NCBI RefSeq assembly: GCF_900104305.1
Contig: NZ_FNJC01000001.1
Coordinates: 124,001 to 188,000, forward strand
Reading direction: 5' to 3'
DNA length: 64,000 bases
Origin: Filomicrobium insigne
GTDB lineage: Bacteria; Pseudomonadota; Alphaproteobacteria; Rhizobiales; Hyphomicrobiaceae
Below are positions 57,113 through 64,000 of this stretch, piece after piece. A model generated the notes under the pieces. The model did not search any database. It was not told the DNA's origin and saw only the letters and a program-made list of their open reading frames with translations. The position numbers were made by a program, and so were the translations under genes. How positions within the stretch are numbered: the stretch's first letter is position 1; each line of letters opens with the position of its first letter.

Positions 57113-57241
57113 ACTGCGCCTCCCGGAAGATTTAATTCCCGTACGGCACGAATTGTTCAAAGCACGGATGGAGCGATCAAAACGCCAAAGTGATGGGCCG
57201 CTCCTTGCACAGATCTGGGCACCGTCAGCGGCACCCACGAG

Positions 57242-57484
57242 TTACTCAGTCCGGCGCACCTCGAAACCACTGTAGGCCTCACCGCTTTCTTCTCTCACGT
57301 CCACGCGGGTGACGCGCGAGGCACGCGGCCCCTCCTCGCAGGCGCGCAGCATGTCGGCCACTTGCCGGGGCGGACCGTGCAGCACGGCTTCTACCGCGCC
57401 GTCATATCGGTTTCTCACCCATCCGCTGAGGCCCAGCGTCAGGGCTCTTCTCTCGACCCAAGCGCGAAAGCCCACTCCCTGCAC
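57242..57484 (-). CDS. acyP: Acylphosphatase with no standard start codon
   Basis: Small enzyme hydrolysing acyl phosphates. The catalytic Arg is in QGVGFRAWVERRA and the Asn in GWVRNRYDGAVEAV. From GTG 57484 the protein has 80 residues and lacks most of the first strand. In the same frame upstream, codons for VRIEGR precede, matching the family, but the frame closes with TGA about 14 codons above, with only ATA (57526) or ATT (57496) as potential starts. Either a rare start codon is used or the gene is slightly damaged at its 5' end. Confidence 0.8.
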   Translation of the reverse strand: MQGVGFRAWVERRALTLGLSGWVRNRYDGAVEAVLHGPPRQVADMLRACEEGPRASRVTRVDVREESGEAYSGFEVRRTE

Positions 57485-57555
57485 GCGGCCCTCAATGCGA
57501 ACATGCCCGGTGCGGGTTTCGCTTATGGTTCACGCTCCCTGCGTTTGTCGCACCG

Positions 57556-57924
57556 TCACCAGCGATGCCAGCCTGGGCGGAAGGCAGGGCCACTGTAGGA
57601 CCGCGATCCCTTATAAAAACTGCCGCGGCCGTTCGACCACCAGCCGGCGCCTCTCGGAGGCGCCTCGATCACGCCGTAGCTCGGATATATCGGAACGTCC
57701 CGCCGCGAGGCTCGCGCGCGATACCCCGGCCAGAGATCATCCAGGTATCGGCCTCTGTCATACGCCCTGCCAGAGCCGATCAGCGTCAGCGTCCCGGCAT
57801 TGAGATCGTGTGTTGATGGTTTCCATCCGGCAGGATTGAGGGGCGATGACCACGCTGTGCCTGCTGCGGCCGCAAAATATGCGGCAACACAAACGATGGG
57901 GATGAGGAAAGCTCTTGTACCCAT
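57556..57924 (-). CDS. Small exported hypothetical protein
   Basis: A 122-residue protein with a clear signal peptide (IPIVCVAAYFAAAAGTAWSS). The mature part is rich in Arg, Gly, Tyr, Trp and Pro (GRGSFYKGSRSYSGPAFRPGWHRW) and probably unstructured or surface-bound. No family recognised. Confidence 0.6.
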   Translation of the reverse strand: MGTRAFLIPIVCVAAYFAAAAGTAWSSPLNPAGWKPSTHDLNAGTLTLIGSGRAYDRGRYLDDLWPGYRARASRRDVPIYPSYGVIEAPPRGAGWWSNGRGSFYKGSRSYSGPAFRPGWHRW

Positions 57925-58229
57925 TGCGACGTCCTCAGTTCATAAAACATCGGAATGGAACCTTAGCACGATAGGCTCAAAGGGTCCTGCAGGTGCCGGA
58001 CGACTGGTTACCAGTTCTGGATGCCCTCAAGACTGACCGAACTGGATGGCACCATACTAAGCTCGTCGGAGAGTAAAGGGCGAGTTCGGCTCTAGTCGCT
58101 AAAGCGGGCATCCGATCACCGTTAACCGAACTCATGGAGGGGTTGTAGCCAACAACAACGTAATTGCTTGGCCCTGAGCTCGAGCTTACCCTGATTAAGC
58201 CGTCCCAATTTGGATCGAGGGAGAGCACC
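57925..58229. other. Divergent intergenic stretch
   Basis: About 300 bases between a leftward exported protein and a rightward hypothetical gene. Nothing beyond the ribosome site of the right-hand gene (GAGGGAGA at 58217-58224) was recognised. Confidence 0.4.
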
Positions 58230-58631
58230 GTGATCAGACAGGTTTTGCAGCCAAAGTTTGATGTGGCTGAACCGATCGGCTGGCTCTCAGTCGACGTTGC
58301 GAGAGTTGCTGAACGTTTCTCGCTGCAATTCGAACGGTACCATGAGTCAGGGTTGGGAGGTGGTCGTGCGTGCGTAGTTCAGACCGATTCTGGTCGTAGT
58401 TTTGGACTCGATGCACGAGACTACCACCAAGAATTACATGGGCTGCATGTCGAAGTAATCGCGGAAGGACAAGATATCATCGATTTCGGCGTCGATGCGC
58501 TTCTTGATGAATTGCTCTCCTCTCTTTCCCTGTCTCCTCAGCAAATCATAGGGCGCAACTACCATGCTTATGAGGTAGCAGTTCGGTTGGTTGAATGGCA
58601 GAAGTCAAAGTCCACAATCCATCGTGACTAG
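58230..58631 (+). CDS. Hypothetical protein
   Basis: A 133-residue soluble protein from GTG 58230, chosen because GAGGGAGA lies 6 bases upstream; an in-frame ATG at 58164 lacks a ribosome site. Composition is acidic and helix-rich (FGVDALLDELLSSLSLSPQQIIGRNYHAYEVAVRLVEWQKSK). No motif or family recognised and no informative neighbour. Confidence 0.5.
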   Translation: MIRQVLQPKFDVAEPIGWLSVDVARVAERFSLQFERYHESGLGGGRACVVQTDSGRSFGLDARDYHQELHGLHVEVIAEGQDIIDFGVDALLDELLSSLSLSPQQIIGRNYHAYEVAVRLVEWQKSKSTIHRD

Positions 58632-58671
58632 CGCATGAAAATATTCAAACGCCGAGAGTGGCGGACGGTCA

Positions 58672-59163
58672 TTAGAACTCAGGCTTAAATCTATTTACGA
58701 ACGAAACACCGTTGAACGTGTGCGTGCAGCAGGCACAGCTCGGCTGTAAGTCCTCGTTGCGCAGGTCCGGCGCGACTTTTGCGAGCTTGCCGTTCTCATC
58801 GATATATAGGCCGCTGAAATAGCTGCTTTCACCAATTCTGACGTATGGCTTTTGCTCATCTTCGTTGCGGGCGACGAGCCAGAAAATCGGCTCCTCCCGG
58901 TCAATCCGGCTTATGGCTTCGGCATGCACCGCCTGCCAATCCTCTCCGACCTTGGAGAGCAGAAACCTGAAGAGCGGTGTGTAATCGAGCCCGCGCTGCG
59001 TCCGGCCGTGCATTGAGCCTCGCGAGACCTGATCGGCCTCGTTCCGCTTTTCCTGCTTGGTGTTGCGTTCGTGGCGATAGTCGCCGCCGGTGTGATGGCG
59101 AACTCCACGCGTGCGGGTATTCACCTTGCGGTAGAGTGGCTTCTTGCGCGGATCAATATTCAT
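58672..59163 (-). CDS. Conserved hypothetical with C-terminal cysteine motif
   Basis: A 163-residue protein. The N-terminus (MNIDPRKKPLYRKVNTRTRGVRHH) is strongly basic, followed by YRHERNTKQEK. The C-terminal half is compact (LDYTPLFRFLLSKVGEDWQAVHAEAISRIDREEPIFWLVAR) and ends with PSCACCTHTFNG, a CxCC cluster that could bind metal. I recall the same layout in proteins of unknown function from other bacteria, but cannot name a family. Confidence 0.72.
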   Translation of the reverse strand: MNIDPRKKPLYRKVNTRTRGVRHHTGGDYRHERNTKQEKRNEADQVSRGSMHGRTQRGLDYTPLFRFLLSKVGEDWQAVHAEAISRIDREEPIFWLVARNEDEQKPYVRIGESSYFSGLYIDENGKLAKVAPDLRNEDLQPSCACCTHTFNGVSFVNRFKPEF

Positions 59164-59244
59164 CGTCTCGCTCGACTGGCGAAGAAAGCCATCAGTCTAA
59201 CGACGTTTGGGCGATCTGGCGACGGCTCGACAGACGGAACTCTG

Positions 59245-60048
59245 TCACGCCCCCTCCAAACCACTCACCTCCGACAGATGCTCCAAGATCCGGGTTGGGG
59301 GGTGGCCAAGGCTTTTGCGGAAGGCTGCCGTAAAGGCGCTGACGCTGGCATAGCCGCAGGCGTGGGCGACTTTGCCGACCGGCGTACCGCGGGCCAGATC
59401 TTCCAGCGCATAATGAAACCGGATGTGCTGACGCCACGCCGCAAAGCCCATGCCGAGTTCATCCTGGCTGAGGCGCGCCAGTGTCCGTTCAGATGCTCCG
59501 GCCAAATCGGCATAGCTGCCGAGGCTGCCGTGATCTCCAGGGTTCCCGAGCACGTGCTCACAGACGCGCATCAGACGTGGATCCGAAGGCATTGGAATGC
59601 TCAGGTCCAACGACCGGCCACGGCAAACCTCCTCAAGGATCAACTGGCTGAGGCATAGGCCCCGGCTACTATCGCTGTAGTCGACCGGCTCATCCAGAAG
59701 GGCGTTGATCAACTCCTTCAGGAGGGCACTCGGCGAGATGACGACGCACGCGCTCGGAAGATCCCGGTGCGCCTTCGGCTCGATGTAGAGCGTGCGCATC
59801 TCCACGGGATCACGCATCGCGACCGTATGCTCAAAGCCGCCCGGCATGTAGACGGCGCGTTGTGGAGGCACGATCCAGCTATGGGTTTGCGTGCGCACGC
59901 GCATGGTTCCCGAAGAGGCGAGAAGAAGCTGGTCTCTGCGATGACTGTGAAAGGGCGTGACCCAATCGGCGGGAAAATGCTTGCGCATGACGGCCACCGC
60001 GACGGGCAGCTCCTGGTAGTCGGCGGCATCGGTAGATCGCTGCATCAT
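59245..60048 (-). CDS. AraC-family regulator with N-terminal cupin
   Basis: Transcription regulator of about 267 residues. The N-terminal sensing domain includes HFPADWVTPFHSHRRDQLLLASSGTMRVRT. The C-terminal two-part AraC HTH spans about 165-260, with YADLAGASERTLARLSQDELGMGFAAWR and VAHACGYASVSAFTAAFRKSLG. The ATG at 60048 is preferred; a TTG at 60087 would place the start inside a palindromic operator candidate. It diverges from the MFS gene and probably controls it. Confidence 0.88.
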   Translation of the reverse strand: MMQRSTDAADYQELPVAVAVMRKHFPADWVTPFHSHRRDQLLLASSGTMRVRTQTHSWIVPPQRAVYMPGGFEHTVAMRDPVEMRTLYIEPKAHRDLPSACVVISPSALLKELINALLDEPVDYSDSSRGLCLSQLILEEVCRGRSLDLSIPMPSDPRLMRVCEHVLGNPGDHGSLGSYADLAGASERTLARLSQDELGMGFAAWRQHIRFHYALEDLARGTPVGKVAHACGYASVSAFTAAFRKSLGHPPTRILEHLSEVSGLEGA

Positions 60049-60082
60049 GGCAGATTGCGCAAACCCATACTGGCAAGAATTC

Positions 60083-60095
60083 GACAATGATTGTC
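60083..60095. promoter_or_regulatory. Perfect palindrome between the AraC and MFS genes, Fur-box-like
   Basis: GACAATGATTGTC is a perfect 13-base palindrome with central G. It resembles the central part of Fur-box consensus (AATGATNATCATT-like) and sits in the 116 bases between divergent starts. It may bind a Fur-superfamily or other dimeric regulator. Confidence 0.45.
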
Positions 60096-60164
60096 ATAAC
60101 ATCGATCATTCGCCACGGCTATGGTGCCTGCGATCATCTCGGATACGCGCATCACGTGAGAGCC

Positions 60165-61424
60165 ATGCAGGACCGCACGCACTTCCTCTTTCTCAACGTC
60201 GGCCACTTTCTCGATCACCTGTTCATGCTCATCTTCGCGACGGTTGCCGCACTTGTTTTGAGCCAGGAGTGGGGCCTCTCGTATGCAGAGCTGATCCCGT
60301 ATGCCACGCCGGGCTTTATCGCCTTTGGCCTGTTCGCCCTGCCGGCGGGCTGGCTTGCGGACCGCTGGAGCCGCGAAGGCATGATGGCGGTGTTTTTCAT
60401 CGGCGTGGGCCTCGCTGCGATCGCGACCTCACTGGCGCAGACCCCGCTTGAGATTGCCGTGGGTCTGTTTGTCGTCGGCGTGTTCGGAGCGATCTACCAT
60501 CCCGTTGGGCTCGCCATGGTTGCGCGCGGCGGCAAAAGGATGGGCATGGACATCGCTATCAACGGCGTGTGGGGCAACATGGGTGTTGGCAGCGCGGCGT
60601 TGATCACCGGCTTCCTGATCGACCAAACCGGCTGGCGCGCCGCATTCTGGTTGCCGGGTGTTTTTTCCATTCTTGTCGGGCTGGCTTATTTGGGCACGTT
60701 TCGCGACAGGGTTGGCCTGAGGAATGGGGCGGTCACGTCGATGGCGAAATCGACGTCGTCCGCAGGGCGCGAGGACGCAGACTGGCGCCGGCTGCTCCTT
60801 CGCATTTCGGTCATTGTCTTCTTCACGACCGCCGTCTCCAGCATTGTCTTTCAAGGGACGACGTTTGCTCTGCCGAAGGTCTTTGAGGAACGTCTTAGCG
60901 GTATTGCAGCGTCAGCTACAGCAGTGGGTTGGCTAGCCTTTCTCGTTTTTGGCATTGCATCGTTCGCGCAGCTTGTCGTTGGCAGCTTGCTTGACCGCTA
61001 TGGCGCCCGGCTGGTGTTCTCAGGCCTCGCGCTTTTGCAGATCGCCTTCTTCCTGATGATGCCGGGGCTATCGGACTGGCCGGCGCTGGTCGTTGCGCTC
61101 GGGTTTATGCTGGGGGCCTTCGGGCAGATTCCGATCAACGATTACATGATCGGCAGGCTCGCGAAGTCGGAGCTTCGTGCCTCGATTTACGGTACGCGTT
61201 TTATCGTGAGTTTCAGCGTGCTGGCAGCGGTGCTGCCGCTGATCGCGTGGGTACACCACTCATGGGGTTTCGACGCGCTGTTTTATATTTTGGCCGCGTC
61301 GGCAGCCGCTATCCTGTGCGCTGTATCGCTCTTGCCGGCCAAGTTGCCCGAAGCGCCGGCCTCGCCCGCCGCACTCCCCACCAACCTGACAGGGGCAGCG
61401 GATCAGAGTGCTAAAGCGACGTAA
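60165..61424 (+). CDS. MFS transporter, fosmidomycin-resistance (Fsr)-like
   Basis: Twelve-helix major facilitator of 419 residues. The loop after helix 2 is LPAGWLADRWSREGMM, a standard MFS signature. The GVFGAIYHPVGLAMVARGGKRMGMDIAINGVWGNMGVG region is typical of Fsr-like exporters. The start at 60165 (MQDRTHFLFLNVGHFLDHLF) is preferred, since upstream residues are not membrane-like. Substrate unknown; the divergent AraC gene is the likely controller. Confidence 0.85.
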   Translation: MQDRTHFLFLNVGHFLDHLFMLIFATVAALVLSQEWGLSYAELIPYATPGFIAFGLFALPAGWLADRWSREGMMAVFFIGVGLAAIATSLAQTPLEIAVGLFVVGVFGAIYHPVGLAMVARGGKRMGMDIAINGVWGNMGVGSAALITGFLIDQTGWRAAFWLPGVFSILVGLAYLGTFRDRVGLRNGAVTSMAKSTSSAGREDADWRRLLLRISVIVFFTTAVSSIVFQGTTFALPKVFEERLSGIAASATAVGWLAFLVFGIASFAQLVVGSLLDRYGARLVFSGLALLQIAFFLMMPGLSDWPALVVALGFMLGAFGQIPINDYMIGRLAKSELRASIYGTRFIVSFSVLAAVLPLIAWVHHSWGFDALFYILAASAAAILCAVSLLPAKLPEAPASPAALPTNLTGAADQSAKAT

Positions 61425-61425
61425 A

Positions 61426-61442
61426 TCGTCTCAATTAGACGA
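61426..61442. terminator. Short hairpin between convergent genes
   Basis: TCGTCT pairs with AGACGA across a CAATT loop in the 19 bases between convergent stops. No strong T-run on either side, so only a weak bidirectional terminator. Confidence 0.4.
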
Positions 61443-61443
61443 G

Positions 61444-61863
61444 TTACTCGCACGGCACGGTGATGGTTACGCCAGCTGTGGCGGAGAACCGCTTGCAATT
61501 GACGCTCGTCTCTCCGGAAGCCGCGGTCTGCGTGCCGTTGTCCTCATTCGGCGCATTCGCGGGAGCCGTAGACGTTTTGGTCTCAGCCGTGTTTGTCTCC
61601 GTCTGTGCAGGCTCAGATTTGGCCGTATCGACCTTCTCGGGGCTGGGCTTTGCCGTGACGGTGCGCTTTTGCGGACGCGCCTTCCGACGCTCGACCGATT
61701 TGTTGTCAGCGCGCTTCTGCTTGTAGGCCTTCGGCTGATAGGGCGAGGGTGTGTTCACGACCTCGGGCACGTAACTGCATGAGATACACGCCTGGGCTGC
61801 TGAAGCAAAAAGCATCGAAATGCCAAGCAAGCTCGTAGCAATCGCGAGAATTGTTCGGGTCAT
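61444..61863 (-). CDS. Exported hypothetical protein, Thr/Ala/Lys-rich
   Basis: A 139-residue protein with a signal peptide (ILAIATSLLGISMLFASAAQA). The mature N-terminus starts CISCSYVPEVV, followed by a basic then Thr/Glu/Ala-rich, likely disordered stretch, and ends with NCKRFSATAGVTITVPCE. The four cysteines sit near the two ends. The start at 61863 is set by the signal peptide. No family recognised. Confidence 0.62.
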   Translation of the reverse strand: MTRTILAIATSLLGISMLFASAAQACISCSYVPEVVNTPSPYQPKAYKQKRADNKSVERRKARPQKRTVTAKPSPEKVDTAKSEPAQTETNTAETKTSTAPANAPNEDNGTQTAASGETSVNCKRFSATAGVTITVPCE

Positions 61864-62092
61864 TGTTTGCTTCCGCCTTGTGAATTTTCCACACTCCATT
61901 CCCTGAGCTTTTATCATGGAGGGCATACCGGCAAAAGGATGTCCCCCAAGGAACATGGAGCTTTTCGTTGAACGTGCTTATCGCGCGGCACTGTCATGTC
62001 CGGTAGGAAATTCATGAGCAAAGACGCGCCTAGTTATTGACGGATTGCGCCTGGTAACCATTTTCAATGCCTAGTCATATTGGGGGGCCGCC

Positions 62093-63016
62093 GTGAACGA
62101 CTATCTTCTACTGCTACTCGGCGTGGTTCTGGCGGGTGGGGGCGGCGAGCTCTTCGTGCGGGGCACGGTCGGGATTGCAGGCGCCTTGCGGATTTCCCCT
62201 GGGATCATCGCCGCTACGATCGCCGCGTTTGCAACATCCAGCCCCGAATTAACGGTTGCGATCAGTTCCGGGCTCAACGGCACTCCTACGATTGCACTCG
62301 GGGATGCGCTTGGCAGCAATGTGGTGAATGTTGCCTTGATCCTCGCGGCCGCCCTTCTGATCATGCCCATCCGGGTGCCCCGCGACAGCATCCGCCGCGA
62401 TTTCCCAGCGGCGCTCATCGTTCCGCTCATCATCGCCGCCCTTCTTGCGGACGGAGAGCTTTCCAGAGTCGATGGCTTGCTACTGTTGGCGCTCTTTGCC
62501 GGCTGGTTCATAGCCGTACTGAACGAGGCCCGGCGGCAACGCAGCGCCGCCGCCGCAGTGCTCGGCGAACATAAACCTGTTTACGCCGTTCTCGCAGGAT
62601 TAGCAGGTTTGGGGCTTCTGATCCTCGCAGGCAATCTCATCGTCGTAAGCGCGTCCGCGATCGGCGAGGCTCACGGCATCGACGCCTTCATAATTGGCGC
62701 GACAGTTGTGGCCCTCGGCACGTCCGTGCCTGAACTGGCAACAGCAATCATCGCAGGGATTAAAGGACACGAAGAGGTCGGGCTGGGAACCATCCTTGGC
62801 AGCAACATCTTCAACGGCTTGCTTGTCGTCGGCGTTGCGGCCGGCCTTTCCCCGATTAGCATTTCGGTGAGTGAAGTCGCGCCGGCCTTGATCCTTGGGT
62901 TTGCGTCGGTTGTTCTGACGTATCCGCCCGCATCGGGCGTCATTGGCCGCTGGCGCGGGCTCCTTCTGCTTGGCGTCTATGCGGCGTACATCGTCGTGGT
63001 TTCTCAATGGCGCTGA
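62093..63016 (+). CDS. Calcium/sodium antiporter family protein (CaCA, YrbG-like)
   Basis: Ten-helix cation/Ca2+ exchanger of 307 residues. The two inverted alpha-repeat motifs are clear: ATSSPELTVAISSGLNG with GDALGSNVVNVALIL, and GTSVPELATAIIAGIKG with GTILGSNIFNGLLVVG. The start is GTG at 62093. Exchanged ion cannot be fixed from sequence; Na+/Ca2+ or K+ are family possibilities. Confidence 0.92.
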   Translation: MNDYLLLLLGVVLAGGGGELFVRGTVGIAGALRISPGIIAATIAAFATSSPELTVAISSGLNGTPTIALGDALGSNVVNVALILAAALLIMPIRVPRDSIRRDFPAALIVPLIIAALLADGELSRVDGLLLLALFAGWFIAVLNEARRQRSAAAAVLGEHKPVYAVLAGLAGLGLLILAGNLIVVSASAIGEAHGIDAFIIGATVVALGTSVPELATAIIAGIKGHEEVGLGTILGSNIFNGLLVVGVAAGLSPISISVSEVAPALILGFASVVLTYPPASGVIGRWRGLLLLGVYAAYIVVVSQWR

Positions 63017-63049
63017 GGGGGCGTGGACAGCTGAGCGTCCGCAAGGCGT

Positions 63050-63790
63050 TCATGTGTAAAGGTTTTCGATCGCCAGTCCTACGCCCGCGATGACCATCAA
63101 AATAATCGCGAAACTCGCGGCTTGCTTCCAGTAAGCGATGCCTGTCGCGTGCTTGATCAGCATCACGACGGGAACGAGAAAAATCAGATTGATCAGAAGA
63201 ATGAAATCTCCCGTCCAAGCCGTTTCGGGGGCGACGCTGCCGAAGCTATTCAGGCACATGAGCGAACTGAAGTCTGGCGCGCAAAGACTCAGCGCCTCCG
63301 CGCCCGGCTGATTGAGAATGCCCTCTATAGCGGGATCATTGGCATTCGGATGACCGTAAATGCCAACAACCAGGAAAGCGGGCAGCAAAATGAATGGCTG
63401 CTGAAACAGGCCCGGCCCCATACTCATGGCGGCCGCCTGGAAATATTCGGAGAACTTCAGGCGGGTCCACCGCAATATCCGCATGGGCAGATACAAAAGC
63501 AGGAACATGCTTCCGGCTAATATGGGCTGGAGATACTGCCAGAAGGTATCGATGCGAGCCGGCATCACGTCCACATCGAGGTACGCGGCGGCGAACGTCT
63601 GCAGCGAAATCCACAAAGCGCAGATCGCAAGAAAGAACGTTAAGCGGTACTTGAAATCCTCTCGGTCTCCCAGCTTTATCTGATGGGCAACCTTGATCGG
63701 GCGGAACGTGGTGTCGACGGCTAACTTCAAATAATCAAAGAATGGGCGCGCCTGTTCGGCAATGAACTCTGCAAACATGAAGTCCCCCAA
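63050..63790 (-). CDS. Hypothetical inner membrane protein (Yip1-like layout)
   Basis: A 246-residue protein with about five hydrophobic segments (ICALWISLQTFAAAYL, ILAGSMFLLLYLPM, FILLPAFLVVGIYG, FILLINLIFLVPVVMLI, FAIILMVIAGVGLAI). The amphipathic N-terminus and spacing resemble Yip1-type membrane proteins. An in-frame ATG four codons in (63778, MFAEFIAEQ) is also possible. Function unknown. It is convergent with the CaCA antiporter. Confidence 0.7.
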   Translation of the reverse strand: MGDFMFAEFIAEQARPFFDYLKLAVDTTFRPIKVAHQIKLGDREDFKYRLTFFLAICALWISLQTFAAAYLDVDVMPARIDTFWQYLQPILAGSMFLLLYLPMRILRWTRLKFSEYFQAAAMSMGPGLFQQPFILLPAFLVVGIYGHPNANDPAIEGILNQPGAEALSLCAPDFSSLMCLNSFGSVAPETAWTGDFILLINLIFLVPVVMLIKHATGIAYWKQAASFAIILMVIAGVGLAIENLYT

Positions 63791-63936
63791 AAGCGCATTT
63801 AAAAATCACTCCATCAATCGCGAGTCCTGGTGCCGCGGCAAGCGCGCTTAGACGTGCATCCACAATGCTGCGAGCGTTGCAGTGGAGAACACGCGATTTC
63901 ATAACATCCGAGTGTGCGGGCGGGGTGTTGTACCGA

Positions 63937-64000
63937 TCAGACTCGCCGTAACAGGCCGGGCAACATGCGCCCCAATACGTTGTCGCCGCGGATAATGTAG
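63937..64000 (-). CDS. 3' end of an unidentified gene cut by the right edge
   Basis: On the minus strand the edge sequence reads YIIRGDNVLGRMLPGLLRRV and a TGA stop. Twenty residues are too few to identify the family, and another frame is also open here, so even coding status is uncertain. The region 63791-63936 shows no other gene. Confidence 0.25.
   Translation of the reverse strand, partial: YIIRGDNVLGRMLPGLLRRV

Overview
The window reads as a chromosomal segment of an alphaproteobacterium of the order Hyphomicrobiales (Rhizobiales), possibly a Hyphomicrobiaceae-like lineage. The evidence is gene order and protein style: a mutS-glnD-murJ-trpS-usp-nfu string, a tsaB-rimI-plsC-miaB-phoH-ybeY-corC-lnt string, a hisC-tyrC pair and BA14K-type secreted proteins. 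I could not run a database search, so placement below order is tentative. No rRNA, tRNA, CRISPR array, insertion sequence or prophage was recognised.

Region 1 (1-18.9 kb) lies entirely on the minus strand and is housekeeping: mutS, glnD, murJ, trpS, a universal stress protein, an Nfu-type Fe-S carrier, a RutE-like nitroreductase, tsaB-rimI, plsC, miaB, phoH, ybeY, corC and lnt (cut by the left edge). Region 2 (19-26.5 kb) holds opgC, a secreted L,D-transpeptidase, a large NYN-LOTUS RNA-binding nuclease-like protein, a DUF985 cupin, glyoxalase II and a methyltransferase. Region 3 (26.4-31.4 kb) is amino-acid metabolism: metXW, diverging from hisC-tyrC, then a ChaC-like protein. Region 4 (31.4-34.6 kb) holds small secreted and stress genes: a Pro/Ala-rich protein, two BA14K-type proteins (one extremely Gly/His-rich), cspA and a long-tailed IF-1.

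Region 5 (34.6-42.8 kb) is a pyruvate-node cluster on the minus strand: homodimeric-type aceE, aceF, a lipoyl-domain-bearing lpdA and maeB. It can link malate to pyruvate to acetyl-CoA. Region 6 (43-51 kb) carries a stand-alone cyclic-nucleotide-binding protein, small hypotheticals, a Wzt/Wzm-like glycan ABC exporter, a HAD-IIA protein and an opgH-fkbM-exported-protein operon. OpgH and OpgC (30 kb away) both point to osmoregulated periplasmic glucans.

Region 7 (51.0-54.3 kb) is the most interesting part. Four tightly packed plus-strand genes encode a BchC-like zinc-free MDR oxidoreductase, a divergent 6-pyruvoyl-tetrahydropterin-synthase homologue lacking recognisable active-site residues, a GT4 glycosyltransferase and a SAM methyltransferase. 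This looks like a small pathway for a modified, glycosylated and methylated product of unknown structure. Region 8 (54.3-64 kb) is accessory: DUF378, fasciclin, an XRE-cupin regulator, a PsiE-like protein, an acylphosphatase with no obvious start codon, a divergent AraC/MFS pair around a Fur-box-like palindrome, a CaCA antiporter and several unknowns.
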